A stretch of 64,000 nucleotides of DNA. Origin: Blastocladiella emersonii ATCC 22665. Lineage: Eukaryota; Blastocladiomycota; Blastocladiomycetes; Blastocladiales; Blastocladiaceae. The stretch's first letter is position 1, and each line of letters opens with the position of its first letter. Below the pieces are notes generated by a model. That model had not been told where the DNA came from and made no database searches. It was given only the letters and a program-made list of their open reading frames with translations. Shown here piece by piece: positions 18,667 through 28,777 of the stretch. Made by a program: the position numbers and the translations under genes. The stretch is taken from NCBI GenBank assembly GCA_025594325.1, contig JANHCV010000006.1, forward strand, positions 1,957,496 to 2,021,495. Reading direction: 5' to 3'.

Positions 18667-21600
18667 TTAGAGCGAGGCAACGACGCGGGAGCCAGCGGCG
18701 TCGACGAGGTCGACCCACTTCTCGCCGTCGTAGATCTGGCGGAGGAAGTCGGACGAGCCCTCGCCCATGGCGCCGACGGCGCCGGGGATGCCGGCCTTGC
18801 GCACGTCCTCGCTGGTGAGCGCGAGCTTGTACGCGTCGACGGCGGCGGCGCCCGTGAGCTCCTTCTCCTTGCCGGCGCCCGTGCGCACCTTGACGACGCT
18901 CGGGACCTGGATCGCCTCCTCGAACGACATCCAGATGCCGGTCGTGACCGAGATGGCAATCACCTCGAACGACGTCTCGCACGAGATCACGTCCCACGAG
19001 CCGGGAACCGTGGTCGGCTTGGGCGCGGCCGTCGAGGTCGAGGTGCAGGGGGTCGAGGTCGAGGTCGAGGTCGAGGTCGGCTTCTGGCAGTCAATGCCGT
19101 TGCACGTCTTGGTCGAGGTGGTCGACGAGGTCGTGGTGGTGGCGGGGACCGACGTGGGCACCTCGGTGGCGGTCTTGGTCGACGTGGTGGTCGACGACGG
19201 CGTCTGGCAGTCGATACCGTTGCAGGTCTTGGTCGAGGTCGACGCGGTCGAAGTCGAGGCGGACGTGGTCACGGCAGTCGAGGTCGAGGTCGAGGCCGAG
19301 GTGGTGACGGTGACCGACGTCGAGACCTCAGTGGCGGTCGACGACGTGGGCTTGGGCTGCTCGGGCTCCTTGCCGGTGTTGGTGGTGCACGGGGTCGACG
19401 ACGACGCGGGCACGGGCGTGGCGGTGGTCGAGGTGACGGGGCAGTCGTAGCCGACGCACGCCGTCGAGGTCGGGACCGTGGTCTCGGACGCGGGCTTGGT
19501 CTCGGTGCTGGTGCAGGGCGTGGTGGTCGGGACGGGCGCGGGCGTGGTGCAGTCGTAGCCGTTGCAGCCGGGCGTCGTGGTCGGGACGGTCGTCTCGGTC
19601 GCGGGCTTGGTCTCGGTGCAGGGCGTAGAAGTCTCGGCGGGGACGGTCGGGACCTCGGTGGCGGTCTTGGTGCACGGGGTGGTCGAGGGAACCGGGGCGG
19701 GCGTGGTGCAGTCGTAACCGTTGCAGCCGGGGGTGGTGGTCGGGACCGTGGTCTCGGTGGCCGGCTTGGTCTCGGTGCAGGGCGTCGAGGTCGGGACGGG
19801 CGCCACGGGCGTGGTGCAGTCGTAGCCGTTGCAGCCGGGCGTCGTCGTGGGGACGGTGGTCTCGGTGGCGGGCTTGGTCTCGGTGCAGGGGGTGGTGGTC
19901 GGGACCGGGGTCTCGGTGCACGGCGTCGACTTCTCGGCGGGGACGGTCGGGACCTCGGTGGCGGTCTTGGTCGTCTCGGTGCAGGGCACGGTCGGGACGG
20001 GCGTCGGCTCCTTGGGGACCTCGGTGGCGGTGCCGGGCGTCGGCGTGCAGTCGTAGCCGTTGCACGGGGTGGTGGTCGGGACGGGGGTCTCGGTGCAGGG
20101 CGTGGTGACGGGGACCGGGGTCTCGGTGCACGGCGTGGTGGTCTCGGCCGGGACCGTGGGCACCTCGGTGGCGGTGGCGGGCTTGGTCTCGGTGCAGGGC
20201 ACGGTCGGGACGGGCGTGGGCTCCTTGGGGACCTCGGTGGCGGTGCCGGGCGTCGGAGTGCAGTCGTAGCCGTTGCACGGGGTGGTGGTGGGCTTGGGCT
20301 GCTCGGGGACGGTGGCGGGGACGGTGGCGGGGACGGTCGGGACCTCGGTGGCGGTGCCGGGGATGGTCTCGGTGCAGGGCACGGTGATGGTCGGGATCTC
20401 GGTGTCGACGGGCACGGTGGTGGTCGGCTTGGGCTTGCACACGGTGCAGGTGGTCTTCTTGGGCGGGGGAGGGAGCGGGGTCTCCTCCTCGCACGGCACC
20501 GTGACGGTGGGCACCTCGGTTTCGACGGGGACGGTCGGCGTGGGCTTGGGCTTGCACACGGTGCACGGCGTCTTGGTCGGGACCGAGGTGGTCGGGACGG
20601 CGGTGTCGACGGGCGGTGGGGGCACGACCGTGGTGGCGGGCGGCGTGTACGTGTCGACGGGCGGCGGGGGCACGACCGTGGTGGCGGGCGGCGTGTACGT
20701 GTCGACGGGAGGAGGAGGCACGACGGTGGTCTTGGGCGGCGTGTACGTGTCGACGGGCGGCGGGGGAACGACGGTGGTCTTGGGCGGGCAGTCGGGGCCG
20801 GGGCACACCGGGGTGGTGGGCTTGGGCTGCTCGGGCTCCTTGGGCGGCACGCAGTCGGGGCCGTCGCACGGCACGGTGGGCACGGGCTTGGGCACGCAGT
20901 CCTTGCCGTCGCACGGGACGGTCGGGACGGGCTTGGGCACGCAGTCCTTGCCGTCGCAGGGCACCGTGGGCTTGGGGGCCGGGGCGGTGCAGGAGGTGCA
21001 CGGCTTGCGGGTGCGGCACTTCTTGTGCTTCTTGGTCTTGGTGACGGGCGCCGTGGTCGGGACCTCGGTGGCGGTCTTGACGGGGGTGCCGGTGCACGGG
21101 GTGGTGGTGGCGGGGACGGTGGACGAGGCGGGGACGGTCGGGTAGCCGGTCGGGGTGGCCTTGCCCGTGGACGACGAGATGACGGTGCCGGTGGCGGTCG
21201 AGGAGGCGGGGACGGGGGTCGACGAGGTGGCGGGCGGCTTGGGCACGGCGGTGGTCGGGGGCGGGGTGGGCTTGGGGGTGTAGGCCTCGTTGCGCTTGCG
21301 GAGGAGCGGCGAGTTCTTGAGCGACTTGTTCTCGTACTTGCACTTGCGCACGGTGACGAGGGTGAAGGACTTGTAGGTGACCGAGGCGGAGAAGGACAGC
21401 TTGGTCTTGATGAAGTCGGACTGGGCCGTGACGCCGCCGAGCTGCTTGGCGATGGGCGAGCCCTTGGACTTGAGGAAGGACACGGCCTTGCTGCTGAAGT
21501 CGTCGATGTCGGAGCAGCACTTGCCCTCCTTCTCGCAGGTGGACAGGCAGCTGCAGGCGAGCGCGCTGGAGCGGCCGGGCGCGAGCGTGTCGGCGCAGGA

Positions 21601-21786
21601 CATGGCCATGCCGGCCGACGCTACGAAGGGACGAGCGAGGGGGATCCGAGTCAGCGCGATGATCGGCGAGGGCGAGGGCGGGCGGCGAGAGCGCCGAGCG
21701 CGCGAGAAGAACGCACCGTCGAGCGGGGCGGCGTTGACCGAGGGGGCCAGGTAGGCCATGACGGCGATGAGGGTAAGCAGCTGCAT
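18667..21786 (-). CDS. Secreted Pro/Thr/Cys repeat (mucin-like) protein
   Basis: Two exons, 21786-21717 and 21620-18667, encode about 1,007 residues; the 96-nt intron (GTGCGT to TCGTAG) is a multiple of three, so the frame stays open if it is retained. Residues 1-19 (MQLLTLIAVMAYLAPSVNA) are a signal peptide. A Cys-rich N-terminal domain follows (CSCLSTCEKEGKCCSDIDDF), whose spacing CxC-x3-C-x4-GxCC-x-D resembles half of a somatomedin B knot. The centre, about 700 residues, is Thr/Pro/Val repeats: four copies of TTVVPPPPVDT-type units and twelve CxGxDC hexapeptides (CNGYDC five times; CNGIDC, CDGKDC, CDGPDC, CPGPDC, CVGYDC). A C-terminal unique domain of about 110 residues starts near SWDVISCETSFEVIAI. 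There is no C-terminal hydrophobic GPI signal. Probably an O-glycosylated cell-wall or matrix protein or adhesin. No close relative recognised. Confidence 0.8.
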   Translation of the reverse strand: MQLLTLIAVMAYLAPSVNAAPLDGAFFSRARRSRRPPSPSPIIALTRIPLARPFVASAGMAMSCADTLAPGRSSALACSCLSTCEKEGKCCSDIDDFSSKAVSFLKSKGSPIAKQLGGVTAQSDFIKTKLSFSASVTYKSFTLVTVRKCKYENKSLKNSPLLRKRNEAYTPKPTPPPTTAVPKPPATSSTPVPASSTATGTVISSSTGKATPTGYPTVPASSTVPATTTPCTGTPVKTATEVPTTAPVTKTKKHKKCRTRKPCTSCTAPAPKPTVPCDGKDCVPKPVPTVPCDGKDCVPKPVPTVPCDGPDCVPPKEPEQPKPTTPVCPGPDCPPKTTVVPPPPVDTYTPPKTTVVPPPPVDTYTPPATTVVPPPPVDTYTPPATTVVPPPPVDTAVPTTSVPTKTPCTVCKPKPTPTVPVETEVPTVTVPCEEETPLPPPPKKTTCTVCKPKPTTTVPVDTEIPTITVPCTETIPGTATEVPTVPATVPATVPEQPKPTTTPCNGYDCTPTPGTATEVPKEPTPVPTVPCTETKPATATEVPTVPAETTTPCTETPVPVTTPCTETPVPTTTPCNGYDCTPTPGTATEVPKEPTPVPTVPCTETTKTATEVPTVPAEKSTPCTETPVPTTTPCTETKPATETTVPTTTPGCNGYDCTTPVAPVPTSTPCTETKPATETTVPTTTPGCNGYDCTTPAPVPSTTPCTKTATEVPTVPAETSTPCTETKPATETTVPTTTPGCNGYDCTTPAPVPTTTPCTSTETKPASETTVPTSTACVGYDCPVTSTTATPVPASSSTPCTTNTGKEPEQPKPTSSTATEVSTSVTVTTSASTSTSTAVTTSASTSTASTSTKTCNGIDCQTPSSTTTSTKTATEVPTSVPATTTTSSTTSTKTCNGIDCQKPTSTSTSTSTPCTSTSTAAPKPTTVPGSWDVISCETSFEVIAISVTTGIWMSFEEAIQVPSVVKVRTGAGKEKELTGAAAVDAYKLALTSEDVRKAGIPGAVGAMGEGSSDFLRQIYDGEKWVDLVDAAGSRVVASL

Positions 21787-23740
21787 CTTGGTGTAGGAGG
21801 GGTGGTGGTGGTCGGGCGTGTAGTGTAGCGTCGCGAGGAGGTGGTGGTGGAGGGGTTGGTCGTCACGGACAGCGAGCGATCCAGTCTATGGGGAGGAAGT
21901 ATGGACAAGAGGAGGGGAGGGAGGGATGTCGATCGTCTATAGAATCTCACAGGTCCGTGGAACGACTGGCAAGGGAGATAGGAGGGCCGGGGCGCGCGCC
22001 GTCTTTATACAGGCGAGCGCGGTGGCGGCGCGAGGACGGAGGCGGCGACGCGTCGTCGCGATCCGCAGCAGCGGGCGGGCGGGCGACCAGAATGGGGCCG
22101 AGGGCGAAACATGGCGGCGGCCGCAGCGGTTGCGGGCAGTGACGCCCTTGCATTGAGTTGCATGATGTTTCTGCGCGGGGGCGGCGGGAGAGAGCGAGGA
22201 GTGCGGGCAGGAGCGGCGCTGTGGCGCCCACTCGGCCGCGGCGACGCGTCAGCAAGCCACGCGTGACGCGGCCCGTCCTGCAGTCCTGCACCGCGACCTG
22301 CACCGCGACCTGCACGCGGCCGGCCGCAGCAGCAGGATTCGCCCCCGCCGGCACCGGCGACGGTGATGAACGTTCCCGCTAACCACCCCGTGCAATATGG
22401 ACAGCGTCGCCGGCCCTGCAGGGCCCGCCGCGTGCGCCACTCGGTCGGCCCTGAGCGCGCCGCGGTGCCCTCGCCATCGTCGAGGTGTTGCCGTCGTGGT
22501 GCCGTCGCGGACCCTGAGGAAGCGCGAGGGAAGTCAACGACGGCGTGAAGCACCACCAAAGTCTCCCGGACATCACGTCGCGTCCATCGCGCTCGCCGTG
22601 CGTGCAGTGCCGATCGCGCCGTGTCTACGCCTCGGCCGCCGCGCCAGCGCCCGCTGCCGCGCCCGATGCGCTGTGGCGGCGACCACGGCAACGTTGCAGC
22701 CGTGTGGCGAGAATGTGTGGCGGACATGCGTAGCGAGCCCTGCAGGATTCCAGCCGTGACCGTGGCCACGCGGTGCCGTCACATTTCTCGCCCGCACGTT
22801 CTCCTGCTGCCCTGGATGAAATGAAATCGATGACCCATCGTCGACGCCGACCGCCACCTCGAGCCGCAGTCGCCATCGAGGCCGTGGTCGCCGCCGCCGA
22901 CCAGGCCGCCCGCCGACTTCTCTCTTCTCGCCTTGTCGCATCGTCTTCGTCCATGTATCGTTCGCGGGTTGCGGCTCGGCCTTGACCTTGACGCGTCTTC
23001 TGCCCTGTTCGTCGACGGCGAGCCGAGAACAGTCGTCACGGTCATGATCCGCGATCAGCCTTCCTTGGGCCATCGCGACGACTGCGGCCGCCGAGCCGCT
23101 CCCCGAAGCCGACCGTCTGCTCTCCCCGCGTTGCTACTCTATGCCGTGTCCGCCCTCGGCCGCTCATTCTCGGCATCATCTCGGCCATCATGTGGCCGGC
23201 TTTTGTTGAACGTCCCGACTCAGCGGCCGTTCCTCTTCTCGCCATCCACGGCCACGGCCACGACACGCTCGTCGCATCCTTTTTTGAACTTGAGCGCCTG
23301 CCGCCGCCTTGATTTCGGCCGGATTCTTGTCCATCGCGAGGTGCGCCGCCGAGCGGATCCGCAAGCGTCCGCTGCGACGCCACCTCGCCTCGGATGCTCT
23401 CGCAGTCACCGACGACGCGTCGCGACGTCGCCAAGACGCGGATCTCTCTCATTCTGACTCTCAGCGCCGTGTCGGCCGCCTCAGTCACGCACGTCGTGGC
23501 ACACCTCGCGCTTCGAACCAGCGTCAGAACACACGGCGAGCGATCCCATTTGAAGTATATTTTGGTTGGCCGGCCGGTCCATGACTTCGGCGCTGGCGCA
23601 AGGCTTCGGCGTTACTGTAGATACATAGATATAAAAGAGAAGAAGATGGCGATGAAGAAAAGCAAAGCGACACCCAGAAAACTCGTCCCGTTCCCGTTCC
23701 CGCGCTCGCGCGACCCGCGCGGCAGCAGCGACGGCATCGG
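21787..23740. other. Long intergenic region upstream of the secreted repeat protein
   Basis: About 1.95 kb between the start of the repeat protein and the 3' end of PCT1 (both leftward). Open frames here are short, Arg/Ser/Ala-rich and match nothing I know. It holds the repeat-protein promoter (TATA at 22003) and, at 23,560-23,680, an AT-richer PCT1 3' region. Confidence 0.5.
22003..22010 (-). promoter_or_regulatory. Putative TATA box of the secreted repeat protein
   Basis: The minus strand reads GTATAAAG in an otherwise very GC-rich stretch, 217 bp upstream of ATG 21786. TATA boxes are rare in this window, so a regulated, strongly expressed gene is plausible. Confidence 0.45.
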
Positions 23741-24910
23741 TTACTCGACGCGCGCGCGCTTGGCGGCGGGTTCGGCCGAGACGGCCCTTGGGCGCTCCGC
23801 CGACGCGGACGAGGAGGACGCGCGGCGGTACTGGTCGTCGTCGTCGTCCGAGGACGCGACGTTATCCCCGCTCGACGTGTCGTCGGCCTCGAACTCGTCG
23901 CGGCGGCGGCGGCGGCGGCCGTTGCCCGCGGTGGGCGAGGGCGGTGCGGAGCTGGACGGCGAGCGGATGCGCAGCATCTTGACGCCGGACTTGAAAGCCT
24001 GGACGAACCCCTTGACGTAGTGCGACGACTTGTGCTCCCAGGCGCGGACCGTCTCGCGCCACTCGTCCTTCCACTCGGCGACCTCGGCCTTGATCTCGTC
24101 CTTGATCTCCTGGACCGACTTTTCGACGGCGAGGCGCTTCTCGGTGAAGAAGCCGATGTTGAGCTCGCGCGGCGACACGCCGCGGGCGAGGTTGCGGCGC
24201 AGGTACTTGTCGTAGTCGCGCACGATGCGGGTGATCATGTCCGAGGTGGAGACCCCGTCGGTGCGCTTGGTCGGGAGGAAGCGGCCCTGCTGCTTGACAA
24301 AGGCGTACACGTCGGCCACGTCGCCGGCGGCGTAGGGGATGTCGTCGTGGGCGACGTAGTCGATCTGGTGCTTGTCGAGGAACTCCTGGGTCACGATCCA
24401 CGGCGCGTCCTCGACCACCTCGTCGACCCACTTGCAGTGCGCGACGCTCGCGTACCGCTCTACGTCGGTCATGACCGTCTTGCCCTTGCGCGCGTGCGTC
24501 TCGCGGTCGCTGCACACGCCGACCAGCAGGTACACGTCGGGGAACGCCTGCTTGGCCTGCTGCAGCGCGCGCGCGTGCCCGTAGTGGAACAGGTCGTAGA
24601 TGCCGTCGCAGTAGATGCGCACGGGCCGCCCCGTCGGCGGCGCGTTGATCGAGTACGTGGTCGCCGACACGTCGACCGACGGCGACTGCAGCACCGCGTC
24701 GGGGATGTGCGGCGTCGATGCGCCCGATGCGGACGCGGACGCCGTGCCGGGAGCGGCTGCAGCGGCGGAAGCAGACGCGGAGGCGGCCGACACGGCCGAC
24801 GTGTCGTCGGCGGCGGACATGGCCGACGTGTCGTCGGCGGCGGACATGGCCGAGATCGAGTCGGCCGTCGACAGCGGAGTCTCAGGGCGGGAACTGGATG
24901 GCGTTGACAT
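23741..24910 (-). CDS. PCT1: Choline-phosphate cytidylyltransferase
   Basis: Single exon, 389 residues. The catalytic domain (about 95-235) has [20 protein letters not shown] with the nucleotidyltransferase HxGH motif (HYGH at 109-112), the [14 protein letters not shown] segment, and [19 protein letters not shown], the RTxGISTS-type signature near 217. It makes CDP-choline from CTP and phosphocholine, the rate-limiting step of the Kennedy pathway to phosphatidylcholine. Downstream, [19 protein letters not shown] and the following helix look like the amphipathic membrane-sensing M domain, then a Ser/Asp-rich tail ending AAKRARVE with basic clusters that may be nuclear localisation signals. The first 90 residues are Ser/Ala-rich and contain a perfect duplication of SAMSAADDT. 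The choline rather than ethanolamine assignment rests on the single catalytic domain and the M-domain-like helix. Confidence 0.93.
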   Translation of the reverse strand: MSTPSSSRPETPLSTADSISAMSAADDTSAMSAADDTSAVSAASASASAAAAAPGTASASASGASTPHIPDAVLQSPSVDVSATTYSINAPPTGRPVRIYCDGIYDLFHYGHARALQQAKQAFPDVYLLVGVCSDRETHARKGKTVMTDVERYASVAHCKWVDEVVEDAPWIVTQEFLDKHQIDYVAHDDIPYAAGDVADVYAFVKQQGRFLPTKRTDGVSTSDMITRIVRDYDKYLRRNLARGVSPRELNIGFFTEKRLAVEKSVQEIKDEIKAEVAEWKDEWRETVRAWEHKSSHYVKGFVQAFKSGVKMLRIRSPSSSAPPSPTAGNGRRRRRRDEFEADDTSSGDNVASSDDDDDQYRRASSSSASAERPRAVSAEPAAKRARVE

Positions 24911-25216
24911 GGTTGATGCGTAGCGAATGTTGTGCAAGGAGAGGGAGGGGGAGCGCGAGGTGCCGGATGAGGGGAGGGGAGCGGCGGCGCTGTGCGCGGC
25001 CGTGTGAAAAACCTTGGGCGGCGAATCGCCTTCCCTGCGCGGGCGCCGCCGACTGAAACGGGGGCGTCGTGTCCTCGCGACGCCCACCTCGTCCCTGTGT
25101 CCGTTCCGACTTGGACCCAGCGGCAGAATCTGCGCGCCATGATGTAGTGATGTCACAGGGAATTCGTTGTATTGTATGAGATACAGATGCAATCGACCAC
25201 GGCGAGCGACGACAAC
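24911..25216. other. Intergenic region between PCT1 and TPS2
   Basis: 306 bp containing the PCT1 promoter and TPS2 3' end (both genes read leftwards). Nothing specific seen. Confidence 0.5.
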
Positions 25217-28200
25217 CTAGTCCTCCTCGGCCTCGTACTCGGCCTCGGCGCCGGCCAGCGCCGACGTCGGCGACGCGGCCCGGCCAAACGCCGGCGACGG
25301 CACGGGCGACGCGCCCGCGGCCATGCCCGACGCGGACGCGACGCGCGGCAGGCCCGCCCACTCGCGCATCACGTCCACGACGTGGTGCGGCGACTGTACA
25401 TGCCAGTCGGCCAGCGTGCGCTTGGTGCTCGACCCGACCGTCACCGTCCACGCGTGCCGCGGGTGGTACCGGTCGCGCGCTGCGCCGTGCTCGCCCGTCG
25501 TCGGGCTCGTGGCCGCCGACGCAGACGCGGACGCGGTGGGCGCCGCTGTGGTGGTGGGTGCCGCCGCGTCGAGCTGGTGGCCGAGCAGGAGCACCTCGTC
25601 GGCCTTGGCCTCGCCCTCACCGCCGTCGACGCTGCCAGCCGCGACCGCCGCCGCCGCCTCGGCCGCCGACTGGTGCAGCGCGCGGAACATGTCCTCGTCG
25701 GTGCGGTCGTCGCCGACGCAGAAAACGTACTCGAAGCGCGCGCCGGGCGGCGCCGCCGTCGCCAGCAGCCGCTTGACAATCTCGCCCTTGTTGACGGCAA
25801 TCGGGCGCACCTCGAGGTTCTTCTTGCCGACCAGGATCTCGAGCGGCCGCTTGCTGAGCGTCGAGTTCTCGAGGTGATTCTGGCACTCGCGCGCCTGGAA
25901 CGCGCCGAAACTCGGGTCGGCGAGCCGGTAGTGCCACGTCACCGAGCACCGCTTGTGCTCGATAAACGACCCGGGCGTGCGCTCCGTGTAGAAGTTGAAG
26001 ATGTCGACCACCTCGGGCTTCCACACGGCCGGGTCGTCGCCGTGCTCCTCGGTCAGGTCGAGCCACCCGCGAGCGTCGTACGGGTACTTGAGGAACGACC
26101 CATGCTCGGCGCTGAGCCCGAGCCCGTCAATGTGGCCGACCCACGCGTCGAGCGTCGCCTGGTCGCGCCCGCTGATCACGAACACGCGGTTCGCCGGGTC
26201 CGCGCACAGGGCCGCCAGCGCCTCGAGCAGCTCGGGCGTCGGCCGCGCCATCTCGGGCACCTTGACGATTGGCCTACACGTATGGGTGTGCGTGTGGGGT
26301 GAGTCAAGTGGATCGCGACACAGCGTTGAGACAAGAGAAATGAAGACGTACGAGAGCGTCCCGTCGTAGTCGAACAGAATCAGGCGCATCGGCCGCAGCG
26401 CGCCGTCCTCACCGCCCAAATCGGCGACGGACGCGCGGTACTCGGCGAGACACCGCTCGCGATGGAGGTACGGCGTCGTGTGCGCGTCGAGGGCGCCGCC
26501 CGCGCCGCTCTGCAGCCGGGCACGCGTGCCGACGAGCGCGCGCGCAAACGACCGCGCCCACTGCGGCGCCGTGTACCGGGCAACGTGGTCCATCATCTGG
26601 TGGTGGCGCGCAAACTTCTCCTCGCGCGGGATCGTGAGCGCGTCGTGCAGGGCGGCCGCGACGCCGGCAAAGTCCCACGGGTTGACGAGCATGGCGCCCG
26701 ACAGCGAGCCCGCCGTGCCCGTGAACTCGGACAGGATCAGCGGCGCCATGTGCTCCTGCTGGCACACGACAAACTCGTGCGACGTGGTGTTCATGCCGTC
26801 ACGCACCGACGTGATGAGCCCCGCGTCGGCCGCCGTCAGCAGCGCATAGTACTCGTCGGGCGCGATCGCGCGGTGGATGTGGTGCACGGGCTGGAAGTCG
26901 AGCGAGCCGTACTTGCCGTTGATGTTGGCGACGAGCTCCGACACCTTGGCCTCGAGCTTGGCCGCGCTCAGCCCGCCGCCAATACCCGCGGACCCGCCGC
27001 TGCCACCGGAACCCGAGGAGGCCGCGATCGACGCGCCGCCGCCGCCGCCGCCGCCCGCGTCGCCGGGGAGCACGAGCTGGCCGCCCGTGGTGGTGGGCGA
27101 GGTGACCTGGATCAGCACCACCTTGCCGCGCCACTCGGGGTACGTCTCGAGGAACTGGCCAAACGCCTTGAGCTTCTGGTGCACGCCGCGCATCTGGTCG
27201 AGCTTGTCGCGGCCGACCACGATGCGCTTGCCCGCGTACATGTCGCGCAGGGCGGCGGCCTTTTCGGCGACGGCGGGGGCGCGGCGCTTGACCTCGGTGC
27301 GCTGCGCGTCGATGCCGATCGGGAAGATGCCGACGGCGACGTGGTGGCCGTGGAAGTCGATGCCCGTGGGCGACGACTCGAGGCCGAGCACGCGGGTGCA
27401 GCACGACACAAAGTGGCGGCAGTACGAGTAGGTCTGGAAGCCGACGAGCGAGGCGCCCAGGATGCCCTCGAGCAGCGGGGTGCGCTTGGGCAGGCACCGG
27501 AACACCTCGGACGACGGGAAGGGCGTGTGGATGAAGAGGCCGATGGCGGCGAGGTGCGCCGTCTCCTCGCCGTGGACGCGGGCGAGCTCGGCGCGCAGCA
27601 GCGAGGGCGCGAGCAGCAGGTGGTAGTCGTGGACCCAGATGAGGTCGCCCTGCGGGTCGTAGTGCTCGGCGGCGACCTGGGCAAACGCGAGGTTGACGCG
27701 CTCGTAGGCGGCCCAGTCGAGCAGCTCGCGGCGGCCGTCCGTGGCACCGTCCCACAGAATGTAGTGGAAGAGCGGCCACAGCGTCGACTTGCAGTACCCC
27801 GAGTAGTGCTTGCTGGCCGTGTCGTCGTCGACGAGCACGGGGATGCACCGCTGCTCGCGCCACAGCAGGTCGGCGAGCTCGGCGCGGTCCGCAGCCGACA
27901 GCTCGTACTGCTCGACGATGCGGCCGTGCGAGTCGACGATCGGGCCGAGGGTGCCAATGTAGACGGACTCGTGGAAGGGTCCGGTGGCCGCGCTCGCTGT
28001 AGATGCAGGGTCGGTGGGTGCCGATGCAGCGTCGCACGCGTCGGGCGAGGCGGCGGCCTTGTGGGCGAGCGACTGGATGCCGGCGTAGAGGGCCGAGTGG
28101 CCGCGGCGCGGGGCGAGGGCCCAGCGCGGGGTCGGCGGGGTCGCGGGCGAGATGGCGGCGGCGGCCGCAGCGGGATCAGCGGACGCGTTGTCGGGCGAGT

Positions 28201-28777
28201 CGTTGAGGGCGCTGGTGGAGCCGCCGTGCGTGGCGCCCGCCGAGCTGACGCCGGACCCGGGGGCGGGCGAGGACGTGGAGGCCGAGGCCGAGGTCGGGAG
28301 CAGGCGCAGGGCGGGCGGGTTGGCCGAGGCGTTGGCGGCGCGGGCGCGGTGCTGCTGGTCGCGCAGCTGCTGGGCCTGGATCTCGCCGAGCGCGGCCACG
28401 AGCGCCGAGGCCTTGACGCCGGCGGCGGCGGTAGCAGCGGCAGCGGCAGCGGCGGGCGCGTCGGTGATGATGGGGGCGGCGTGGGCGAGGGTGGGCAGGA
28501 CCGCGTTGTGGGTCGAGGCGCGCGAGTGGCGGCGCGACGAGGCGCCCGAGACGGACGCGGAGCCGGCCATGCTGGAGCCGGCGACGGCCGACGACAGGCC
28601 CGTGAGCGGGTGGCCGCCGAGGCGCGCGTCGGCGGGCACGTCGAGGAGCACGGCCTGCACGGGCAGCGTGTGCAGCAGGTGCAGGATGCGGCCGGCGGCG
28701 CACGGCGCGGCGGTGCAAGCGGCAGCGGCAGCGGCAGCGCCGGGCCCGGGGATCGCGGTGATGCTGGGCGGGACCAT
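25217..28777 (-). CDS. TPS2: Trehalose-6-phosphate synthase/phosphatase (TPS2 type)
   Basis: Two exons (28777-26352, 26273-25217; 78-nt intron just after DYDGTL) encode 1,160 residues. After a disordered Ala/Ser extension of about 265 residues comes a GT20 glycosyltransferase domain (WPLFHYILWD, WVHDYHLLLAPSLLR, GLFIHTPFPSSEVFRCLP, GRDKLDQMRGVHQKLKAFG, NPWDFAGVAAALHDAL) and then a HAD phosphatase domain with all motifs: DYDGTLS (about 804), VISGRDQAT, NKGEIVKRLL and GDDRTDEDMF (about 995). In fungi this architecture belongs to Tps2, Tps3 and Tsl1. The intact phosphatase motifs favour Tps2, which dephosphorylates trehalose 6-phosphate. In the synthase domain the UDP-glucose lysine of the RLDYIKG motif of Tps1 is Arg (QMRG), so synthase activity is doubtful. 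A Gly/Ser insertion (around nt 26,990-27,080) interrupts the GT20 domain. Confidence 0.93.
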   Translation of the reverse strand: MVPPSITAIPGPGAAAAAAACTAAPCAAGRILHLLHTLPVQAVLLDVPADARLGGHPLTGLSSAVAGSSMAGSASVSGASSRRHSRASTHNAVLPTLAHAAPIITDAPAAAAAAATAAAGVKASALVAALGEIQAQQLRDQQHRARAANASANPPALRLLPTSASASTSSPAPGSGVSSAGATHGGSTSALNDSPDNASADPAAAAAAISPATPPTPRWALAPRRGHSALYAGIQSLAHKAAASPDACDAASAPTDPASTASAATGPFHESVYIGTLGPIVDSHGRIVEQYELSAADRAELADLLWREQRCIPVLVDDDTASKHYSGYCKSTLWPLFHYILWDGATDGRRELLDWAAYERVNLAFAQVAAEHYDPQGDLIWVHDYHLLLAPSLLRAELARVHGEETAHLAAIGLFIHTPFPSSEVFRCLPKRTPLLEGILGASLVGFQTYSYCRHFVSCCTRVLGLESSPTGIDFHGHHVAVGIFPIGIDAQRTEVKRRAPAVAEKAAALRDMYAGKRIVVGRDKLDQMRGVHQKLKAFGQFLETYPEWRGKVVLIQVTSPTTTGGQLVLPGDAGGGGGGGASIAASSGSGGSGGSAGIGGGLSAAKLEAKVSELVANINGKYGSLDFQPVHHIHRAIAPDEYYALLTAADAGLITSVRDGMNTTSHEFVVCQQEHMAPLILSEFTGTAGSLSGAMLVNPWDFAGVAAALHDALTIPREEKFARHHQMMDHVARYTAPQWARSFARALVGTRARLQSGAGGALDAHTTPYLHRERCLAEYRASVADLGGEDGALRPMRLILFDYDGTLSYVFISLVSTLCRDPLDSPHTHTHTCRPIVKVPEMARPTPELLEALAALCADPANRVFVISGRDQATLDAWVGHIDGLGLSAEHGSFLKYPYDARGWLDLTEEHGDDPAVWKPEVVDIFNFYTERTPGSFIEHKRCSVTWHYRLADPSFGAFQARECQNHLENSTLSKRPLEILVGKKNLEVRPIAVNKGEIVKRLLATAAPPGARFEYVFCVGDDRTDEDMFRALHQSAAEAAAAVAAGSVDGGEGEAKADEVLLLGHQLDAAAPTTTAAPTASASASAATSPTTGEHGAARDRYHPRHAWTVTVGSSTKRTLADWHVQSPHHVVDVMREWAGLPRVASASGMAAGASPVPSPAFGRAASPTSALAGAEAEYEAEED

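Noticed and set aside
18767-21145. Plus-strand Val/Gly/Thr-rich frames opposite the secreted repeat protein
   Set aside because: Mirror of the Thr/Pro repeats; the minus strand has the signal peptide, Cys pattern and intron.
22158-23500. Several 100-250-residue frames on both strands
   Set aside because: They overlap each other in all frames, are Arg-rich and lack any motif; treated as non-coding.
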